This document shows positions 56,484 through 64,000 of a DNA stretch of 64,000 nt, one piece after another (the stretch's first letter is position 1; each line of letters opens with the position of its first letter). The DNA comes from Nocardioides phosphati (GTDB taxonomy: Bacteria; Actinomycetota; Actinomycetes; Propionibacteriales; Nocardioidaceae). The notes beneath the pieces are model-generated. The model saw nothing but the letters and a program-made list of their open reading frames with translations. It did not search any database and was not told the origin of the DNA. The stretch lies in contig NZ_BMNI01000004.1 of assembly GCF_014646375.1 (NCBI RefSeq), positions 202,060-266,059 of the forward strand. Direction: 5' to 3'. Both the position numbers and the translations under genes were made by a program.

Positions 56484-57319
56484 TACTTGCGGCCCTTTCC
56501 GGACTTGCGGCGACGGATGATCTGGGAGTCGCTGGCCTTCCGCTTGCGCGTGCGGCCCTCGGGCTTGCCCCACGGGGAGACCGGGTGACGACCACCGGAC
56601 GTCTTGCCCTCGCCACCACCGTGCGGGTGGTCGACCGGGTTCATGACGACACCACGGACGGTCGGGCGAACGCCCTTCCACCGCATGCGGCCGGCCTTGC
56701 CCCAGTTGATGTTCGACTGCTCGGCGTTGCCGACCTCGCCGACGGTGGCGCGGCAGCGCACGTCGACGAAGCGCATCTCGCCGGACGGCATGCGCAGGGT
56801 GGCGCGCGAGCCCTCACGAGCGATCAGCTGGGCGGACATGCCGGCCGAACGGGCGATCTTCGCGCCGCCACCGGGCCGGAGCTCGATGCAGTGGATCGTC
56901 GTACCGACGGGGATGTTGCGCAGCGGCAGGTTGTTGCCCGGCTTGATGTCGGCGTTGACGCCGGCCTCGATCGGGGTGCCCTGCGTGACGCCCTTCGGCG
57001 CGATGATGTAGCGCTTCTCGCCGTCCGCGTAGTGAAGGAGCGCGATGCGCGCGGTGCGGTTGGGGTCGTACTCGATGTGAGCGACCTTGGCCGGCACGCC
57101 GTCCTTGTCGTAACGCTTGAAGTCGATGACGCGGTACGCACGCTTGTGACCGCCACCGATGTGGCGGGTCGTGATGCGGCCCTGGTTGTTGCGGCCACCC
57201 GTCTTCGGGAGCGGACGCGTGAGCGACTTCTCCGGCGTCGAGCGGGTGATCTCAACGAAGTCAGCGACGGACGAGCCACGACGGCCCGGCGTAGTCGGCT
57301 TGTACTTGCGGATGCCCAT
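56483..57319 (-). CDS. rplB: 50S ribosomal protein L2
   Basis: 278 residues from ATG 57319, overlapping the rplW stop. [17 protein letters not shown] begins it; the peptidyl-transferase-supporting [13 protein letters not shown] is near 230. Length is typical. The gene ends RKSGKGRK. Confidence 0.97.
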   Translation of the reverse strand: MGIRKYKPTTPGRRGSSVADFVEITRSTPEKSLTRPLPKTGGRNNQGRITTRHIGGGHKRAYRVIDFKRYDKDGVPAKVAHIEYDPNRTARIALLHYADGEKRYIIAPKGVTQGTPIEAGVNADIKPGNNLPLRNIPVGTTIHCIELRPGGGAKIARSAGMSAQLIAREGSRATLRMPSGEMRFVDVRCRATVGEVGNAEQSNINWGKAGRMRWKGVRPTVRGVVMNPVDHPHGGGEGKTSGGRHPVSPWGKPEGRTRKRKASDSQIIRRRKSGKGRK

Positions 57320-57621
57320 CAGGCCTGACCTCCGAAGATGTCGATGGAGTGACCCTCGGCAAGGCTGACGATGGCGCGCTTGGTGTCCTTGCGCTTGCCA
57401 AGGCCGTTCTTGGTACGGCGGGTCTTGCCAACACGGTTGATCGTGTTGACCGAGGTGACCTTGACGCCGAAGACCTTCTCGACGGCGATCTTGATCTCGG
57501 TCTTGTTCGCGTCCGGGTGCACCAGGAAGGTGTACTTGTTCGTGTCGATGAGCGCGTAGCTCTTCTCGGACACGACCGGGGCGAGCAGGATGTCGCGGTG
57601 GTCCTTGTGCAGGGTGCTCAT
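57319..57621 (-). CDS. rplW: 50S ribosomal protein L23
   Basis: 100 residues from ATG 57621, chosen because AGGAGG lies 7 nt upstream; GTG 57627 overlaps the rplD stop but is too close to that site. [16 protein letters not shown] and [15 protein letters not shown] are typical. L23 is the main docking site for trigger factor and SRP. Confidence 0.96.
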   Translation of the reverse strand: MSTLHKDHRDILLAPVVSEKSYALIDTNKYTFLVHPDANKTEIKIAVEKVFGVKVTSVNTINRVGKTRRTKNGLGKRKDTKRAIVSLAEGHSIDIFGGQA

Positions 57622-57623
57622 GC

Positions 57624-58238
57624 TCACGCCTCCTCAGCGGTCGCAGCGGCCTTCGGGGCGACGAAAGCGTCGTACGCACCCTTGGTGAAGACCACGTCGT
57701 CGGAGAGCAGAACGTCGTACGTGTTCAGCTGGTCGACGGCGATGATGTGGACGTTGGCGGCGTTGCGGAGCGACAGCCAGGTGAGGTTGTCACCGCGCTC
57801 GAGGACCACCAGGAACTTGGTGCGCTCCGAGAGACCGGCGAGGGCAGCGATCGCAGCCTTGGTGGACGGCTTGTCGCCGGCGACCAGGGAGTCGACCACG
57901 TGGACACGGCCGTTGCGGGCGCGGTCCGACAGGGCGCCCTTGAGCGCCGCAGCCTTCATCTTCTTCGGGGTGCGCTGGTCGTAGTCACGCGGCTGCGGGC
58001 CGTGGACGACGCCACCACCGGCGAACTGCGGCGCGCGGGTCGAGCCCTGGCGGGCGCGACCGGTGCCCTTCTGCTTGTAGGGCTTGCGGCCACCGCCGCG
58101 CACCTCGGCGCGCGTCTTGGTCTTGTGCGTTCCCTGGCGGGCAGCAGCCTGCTGGGCGACGACGACCTGGTGGATCAGCGGGATGTTCGGCTCGACGTCG
58201 AAGATCTCGACGGGGAGCTCGACCTTGAGGGTGCTCAC
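57624..58238 (-). CDS. rplD: 50S ribosomal protein L4
   Basis: 204 residues from GTG 58238 (GTGA overlap with rplC). The tunnel loop contains [20 protein letters not shown]. In enterobacteria L4 also represses the S10 operon through its leader; the rpsJ leader here is long enough for such control but shares no recognised structure. Confidence 0.96.
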   Translation of the reverse strand: MSTLKVELPVEIFDVEPNIPLIHQVVVAQQAAARQGTHKTKTRAEVRGGGRKPYKQKGTGRARQGSTRAPQFAGGGVVHGPQPRDYDQRTPKKMKAAALKGALSDRARNGRVHVVDSLVAGDKPSTKAAIAALAGLSERTKFLVVLERGDNLTWLSLRNAANVHIIAVDQLNTYDVLLSDDVVFTKGAYDAFVAPKAAATAEEA

Positions 58239-58894
58239 TTGGAGGCCTCCTTCTTCGCGGCGGAGCGGAGAACCACGAGCCCACCCTTGGGGCCGGGGAC
58301 GGCACCCTTGAGGAGGACCAGGCCGCGCTCGGCGTCGATCGCGTGGACCGTGATGTTCTGCGTGGTCACAGCGTCGCCACCCATGCGACCCGCCATGCGC
58401 ATGCCCTTGAAGACGCGACCGGGGGTCGCGCAGGCACCGATGGAACCGGGCTTGCGGTGGTTGCGGTGGGCACCGTGGGAAGCGGAGACACCGGCAAAGC
58501 CGTGACGCTTCATGACACCGGCGAAGCCCTTGCCCTTGGAGGTGCCGCTCACGTCGATGACGTCGCCGGCGGCGAACGTCTCCACGGAGAGCTCCTGGCC
58601 AGCGGCGTAGCCAGCGGCGTCAGCGGTGCGGATCTCGACCACGTGGCGGCGGGGCGTCACGCCGGCCTTGGCGAACTGGCCGGCGTCCGGCTTGCTCACC
58701 TTGCGGCCGTCGATCTCGCCGTAGCCGACCTGCACGGCGTTGTAGCCGTCGGTCTCGACCTTGCGGACCGCGGTGACGACGTTGGTCGCCGCGGAAACGA
58801 CAGTCAGGGGGACGATCTTGTTGTTCTCGTCCCAGGTCTGCGTCATGCCGAGCTTGGTGCCCAGCAGACCCTTCACGTTGCGCTCGTTAGTCAT
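58235..58894 (-). CDS. rplC: 50S ribosomal protein L3
   Basis: 219 residues from ATG 58894. It begins with [17 protein letters not shown] and has the peptidyl-transferase-proximal loop [23 protein letters not shown]. It is 11 bp after rpsJ. Early assembly protein. Confidence 0.97.
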   Translation of the reverse strand: MTNERNVKGLLGTKLGMTQTWDENNKIVPLTVVSAATNVVTAVRKVETDGYNAVQVGYGEIDGRKVSKPDAGQFAKAGVTPRRHVVEIRTADAAGYAAGQELSVETFAAGDVIDVSGTSKGKGFAGVMKRHGFAGVSASHGAHRNHRKPGSIGACATPGRVFKGMRMAGRMGGDAVTTQNITVHAIDAERGLVLLKGAVPGPKGGLVVLRSAAKKEASK

Positions 58895-58905
58895 CTCGAT
58901 CTACC

Positions 58906-59214
58906 TCAGAGCTTGATCTCGATGTCGACGCCGGCAGGCAGGTCGAGTCGCATGAGCGAGTCGACGGTCTTCGGCGTGGGGTCGATGATGTCGATGAGGC
59001 GCTTGTGGGTGCGCATCTCGAAGTGCTCGCGCGAGTCCTTGTACTTGTGCGGCGAGCGAATCACGCAGTAGACGTTCTTCTCGGTCGGCAGCGGCACGGG
59101 GCCGGCGACCTTCGCACCCGTGCGGGTGACGGTGTCAACGATCTTGCGCGCGGAGGTGTCGATCACCTCGTGGTCATAGGCCTTGAGCCTGATGCGGATC
59201 TTCTGTCCCGCCAT
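58906..59214 (-). CDS. rpsJ: 30S ribosomal protein S10 (NusE)
   Basis: 102 residues from ATG 59214. [20 protein letters not shown] and the long loop [26 protein letters not shown] are diagnostic. It is also the NusG/NusB partner in transcription antitermination. First gene of the S10 series, with a 415-bp gap upstream. Confidence 0.97.
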   Translation of the reverse strand: MAGQKIRIRLKAYDHEVIDTSARKIVDTVTRTGAKVAGPVPLPTEKNVYCVIRSPHKYKDSREHFEMRTHKRLIDIIDPTPKTVDSLMRLDLPAGVDIEIKL

Positions 59215-59535
59215 AGGTCTCTCTCGTCCTTCGTGTCAGTACCGGGTCTTCGCCGGCACCTGCGTTCTGTGTCGAGATGGGCTCCGGGTGAAGCCGTCCC
59301 GCCTGTTGTTCCCCACCCCGCTCGACCCCCGCGGTCGGGCGTGTCGCGCAGATGAAGCGCAGCGAAACGCATGACCCGGGTAGGTCTTGTGGTGTTGTGC
59401 GGTGCGTCCGACGGTTTATCGGACTGGAATCGGGTCTCCTGGATCGGTGCGGCCACACGCACGACCACCGACTTCTCACAGGAGGAGCGATTCAGTAGTC
59501 AAGATGTGGCGCACCCCGGCAACCCGCCGGAGCAA
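59215..59535 (-). other. Long leader of the S10 operon
   Basis: About 320 nt between the candidate transcription start near 59536 and the rpsJ ATG. No ORF is convincing. A small inverted repeat (GTCCGA at 59406-59411, TCGGAC at 59419-59424) and a GAGGAG-like region near 59481 are visible. Candidate site for operon control. Confidence 0.5.
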
Positions 59536-59542
59536 CCGGGCT

Positions 59543-59571
59543 ATCTTGTCAGAGTTCGCCCGCCACTCCAA
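59543..59571 (-). promoter_or_regulatory. Candidate S10-operon promoter TTGGAG-N17-CAAGAT
   Basis: The -35 box is 59566-59571 and the -10 box 59543-59548 on the minus strand, 17-bp spacing. It is about 330 bp before rpsJ; other promoters nearer to the gene are not excluded. Confidence 0.45.
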
Positions 59572-59629
59572 ATCGCTACCGCACGCCCCCGCCGTCGGCC
59601 GGAATGACCGGGATCGTGGTGTGTCGCGG

Positions 59630-60439
59630 TCAGGCGCGACGGTAGGTGAGGTCGTCGGAGCCGCGGCCCTCGGCCAGGCCACGCCGCTCGAACTTCGTGA
59701 CCGGGCGCTCGGCCCACCGCTCCCCGACGCCGCCCTCGAGGGTGGGCTCGGTCGCGAAGACCTCGACCATGTGCTCGGCGTAGTCGGGCCAGTCCGTCGC
59801 GAGACGCCAGACGCCTCCGTCGACGAGGCGCGAGGCGGCGATGCCGACGAACGGCTGGTTGACCAGGCGCCGCTTGTGGTGGCGCGCCTTGTGCCACGGG
59901 TCCGGGAAGAGCGTCCACAGCTCGGTGATCGTGCCGGGCGCGAAGAGCTCCGTGATCGACCAGGCCGCGTCGACGGTGCAGAGTCGCACGTTGGTCGCCC
60001 CGGCCTCCTCCAGCTTGATCAGGGTGTCGGCCACGCCGGGCAGCCAGACCTCGAAGGCGAGGATGTTCGCGTCGGGGTGCGCCGCGGCGTACTGCGCCAC
60101 GTGCTCGCCATTGCCCGAACCGATCTCGACGTACAGCGGCGCCTCGCGGCCGAACCACTCCTGGTTGATGTCGAGAGGAACGGCGACGTCCGTGACGCGC
60201 TCGGGGCCGATCACCCACTCCCCCGCCAGGCGCTGCCACGCGTCGGCCTGCTTCGTGGTGAAGCGGCTGCCGCGGCGGGAGTAGGAGAGGACGCCGCGCA
60301 GCGGGCGGCCGTCCTCGCTGAGCTCGACGCCGGGGCGGGCCTCGGGCGAGGCGTTGCGGCTGCGGGCCAGCTTCCCCTTCGTGTCGAAGGAGGCCGGCTT
60401 GTCAGCAGCAGCGGGGGCGTCGGGAGCAAGGTCGTTCAT
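59630..60439 (-). CDS. trmB: tRNA (guanine(46)-N7)-methyltransferase
   Basis: 269 residues from ATG 60439. The SAM motif GSGNG is at 107-111, and the catalytic/tRNA-binding FPDPWHKARHHKRR at 178-191. It makes m7G46 in the tRNA variable loop. The first ~45 residues are an unstructured extension rich in Ala, Pro and charge. It sits between tuf and rpsJ, an uncommon place, with a terminator on its tuf side. Confidence 0.95.
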   Translation of the reverse strand: MNDLAPDAPAAADKPASFDTKGKLARSRNASPEARPGVELSEDGRPLRGVLSYSRRGSRFTTKQADAWQRLAGEWVIGPERVTDVAVPLDINQEWFGREAPLYVEIGSGNGEHVAQYAAAHPDANILAFEVWLPGVADTLIKLEEAGATNVRLCTVDAAWSITELFAPGTITELWTLFPDPWHKARHHKRRLVNQPFVGIAASRLVDGGVWRLATDWPDYAEHMVEVFATEPTLEGGVGERWAERPVTKFERRGLAEGRGSDDLTYRRA

Positions 60440-60489
60440 GGCGGCGCCGAGTCTAGGCGGGCGGGTGGCGCAGCCAGAAATGGCGAAGA

Positions 60490-60517
60490 CCCCCGGACTC
60501 CTTGCGGAGCCCGGGGG
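60490..60517. terminator. Terminator downstream of tuf
   Basis: CCCCCGGACTCC and GGAGCCCGGGGG pair around TTGC with one mismatch. Read from tuf, the hairpin is followed by TCTTCGCCATTTC, nearly the same tail as after the rplQ terminator. Confidence 0.85.
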
Positions 60518-60556
60518 CCTTCAGTGCTTCAGGTCGCGGACCGGAGCCCGCTCAGA

Positions 60557-61750
60557 TCACTTGGTGATCTTGGTGACCCGGCCGGCGCCGACGGTGCGGC
60601 CACCCTCACGGATCGCGAAGCGGAGGCCCTCGTCCATGGCGATGGGCTGGATGAGCTCGACGGCCATCTCGGTGTTGTCACCGGGCATGACCATCTCGGT
60701 GCCCTCGGGCAGCGTCACAACGCCGGTCACGTCAGTCGTACGGAAGTAGAACTGCGGACGGTAGTTGTTGAAGAACGGCGTGTGGCGGCCGCCCTCCTCC
60801 TTCGAGAGGATGTAGACCGAGGCCTCGAAGTTGGTGTGCGGGGTGGTCGTGCCCGGCTTGATGACAACCATGCCGCGCTCGACGTCCTCGCGCTTCGTGC
60901 CACGGAGGAGCAGACCGACGTTCTCGCCAGCCTGGCCCTCGTCGAGGAGCTTGCGGAACATCTCGACGCCCGTGACGGTCGACTTCTGCGAGGTCTCGCG
61001 GATGCCGACGATCTCGACCTCCTCGCCGACCTTCACGATGCCGCGCTCGATACGACCCGTGATGACGGTGCCACGACCGGTGATCGTGAAGACGTCCTCG
61101 ACCGGCATGAGGAACGGCTTGTCCGTCTCACGCTCGGGCTGGGGGATGTACTCGTCGACCGCAGCCATGAGCTCGAGGACCGACTTGCCCCACTTCTCGT
61201 CGCCGTTGAGCGCCGGGAAGGCAGCAACGCGCACGACCGGGATGTCGTCGCCCGGGAACTCGTACTCGGAGAGGAGCTCGCGCACCTCCATCTCGACGAG
61301 CTCGATGAGCTCCTCGTCGTCGACCATGTCGCACTTGTTGAGCGCGACGACCAGGGCGGGGACGCCGACCTGGCGCGCGAGCAGCACGTGCTCACGGGTC
61401 TGCGGCATCGGACCGTCGGTGGCGGCCACGACCAGGATCGCGCCGTCCATCTGGGCGGCACCGGTGATCATGTTCTTGATGTAGTCCGCGTGACCGGGGC
61501 AGTCAACGTGGGCGTAGTGACGACCCTCGGTCTGGTACTCGACGTGCGCGATCGAGATGGTGATACCGCGCTGACGCTCCTCCGGAGCCTTGTCGATCTC
61601 GTCGAACGGCGTGAACGGGTTCAGGTCCGGGTACGCGTCGTGCAGCACCTTGGTGATCGCCGCGGTAAGAGTCGTCTTACCGTGGTCGATGTGACCGATC
61701 GTGCCGATGTTGACGTGCGGCTTCGTCCGCTCGAACTTCGCCTTAGCCAC
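60557..61750 (-). CDS. tuf: Elongation factor Tu
   Basis: 397 residues from ATG 61750. P-loop GHIDHGKTT near 19-27, DCPGHADY and NKCDMVD for GTP binding; the switch I region has [12 protein letters not shown]. It delivers aminoacyl-tRNA. It follows fusA by 68 bp. Elfamycin-site sequence was not examined in detail. Confidence 0.98.
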   Translation of the reverse strand: MAKAKFERTKPHVNIGTIGHIDHGKTTLTAAITKVLHDAYPDLNPFTPFDEIDKAPEERQRGITISIAHVEYQTEGRHYAHVDCPGHADYIKNMITGAAQMDGAILVVAATDGPMPQTREHVLLARQVGVPALVVALNKCDMVDDEELIELVEMEVRELLSEYEFPGDDIPVVRVAAFPALNGDEKWGKSVLELMAAVDEYIPQPERETDKPFLMPVEDVFTITGRGTVITGRIERGIVKVGEEVEIVGIRETSQKSTVTGVEMFRKLLDEGQAGENVGLLLRGTKREDVERGMVVIKPGTTTPHTNFEASVYILSKEEGGRHTPFFNNYRPQFYFRTTDVTGVVTLPEGTEMVMPGDNTEMAVELIQPIAMDEGLRFAIREGGRTVGAGRVTKITK

Positions 61751-61818
61751 TGGGGCTCCTCCTGGGTGTGTTTGTTACTTGACTCGTTGAATGGTGCAGT
61801 GCCGAAGTACCGGACGAA

Positions 61819-63933
<2,115 letters not shown>

Positions 63934-63973
63934 TGTGGTTCGCGTTCCTTAGGAAGTCGGGTCGGTGGGTGGC

Positions 63974-63985
63974 GGGGGCGCCCCC
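63974..63985. other. GGGGGCGCCCCC palindrome upstream of fusA
   Basis: A 12-bp palindrome in the last 67 bp of the window, before fusA. It could be part of a hairpin in the rpsG-fusA spacer; the context is cut off by the window end. Confidence 0.3.
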
Positions 63986-64000
63986 TGAGGTGCGGCCCCG

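Overview
The window is very high-GC chromosomal DNA from an actinobacterium. It most resembles Nocardioides or a related member of the Nocardioidaceae, judging from the translation-gene order, protein style and very high GC; this is inference and no search was run. Genes are packed tightly, with ATGA, GTGA and TGATG start/stop overlaps. No tRNA or rRNA gene, CRISPR array, insertion sequence or prophage was recognised.

Layout. 263-3905 (+): a small secreted protein with PG-Q repeats, a GT39 membrane glycosyltransferase and a GT2-GtrA glycosyltransferase, translationally coupled. 3895-7802: a TetR regulator divergent from a Baeyer-Villiger monooxygenase and two tandem paralogous short-chain dehydrogenases. 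7865-14033: a secreted S53 peptidase, a ThrE-type exporter, a FUSC membrane protein, a wax-ester synthase/DGAT and a PAP2-type membrane enzyme. 13994-17576: an orphan beta-class DNA methyltransferase, small hypothetical genes and a THUMP-like methyltransferase. 17618-19674: a guanidino-group hydrolase coupled to ornithine aminotransferase, a likely arginine-to-glutamate-semialdehyde route. 19814-26803 (-): a seven-gene run nnr-alr-hydrolase-[GNAT-tsaE]-tsaB-rimI-tsaD combining nucleotide repair, D-alanine supply and the tRNA t6A pathway. 26840-31799: a ZIP transporter, an NlpC/P60 hydrolase behind a likely c-di-AMP riboswitch, acpS, glmS and coaA. 31800-35911: a membrane-anchored protein, a double GNAT protein, and rplM-rpsI-glmM. 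36215-41464: citrate synthase, lipoproteins, an RsmC-like methyltransferase, truA and a DUF2786 gene. 41546-63933 (-): fusA, tuf, trmB and the S10, spc and alpha ribosomal clusters, with secY-adk-map, an LLM flavin oxidoreductase, infA, rpmJ and rpoA.

Working logic. The right half is core translation and transcription machinery read leftward. Strong hairpins mark boundaries at rplO/secY, rpsD/rpoA, rpoA/rplQ, rpsQ/rplN and after rplQ and tuf. The middle supplies peptidoglycan precursors (alr, glmS, glmM, NlpC/P60) together with tRNA modification. The left is accessory membrane and redox metabolism.

Less ordinary signals: at least eleven genes whose start codon sits 6-7 nt after a TANNNT box (leaderless-type promoters); a GNAT-TsaE fusion; an L17 with an added C-terminal domain resembling the sunset domain; a RimI with about 38 extra residues carrying an inverted repeat; a 124-bp inverted-repeat element between rocD and tsaD; a 36-bp perfect palindrome; and frequent use of CGTAC/GTACG that appears to drag codon choice with it.
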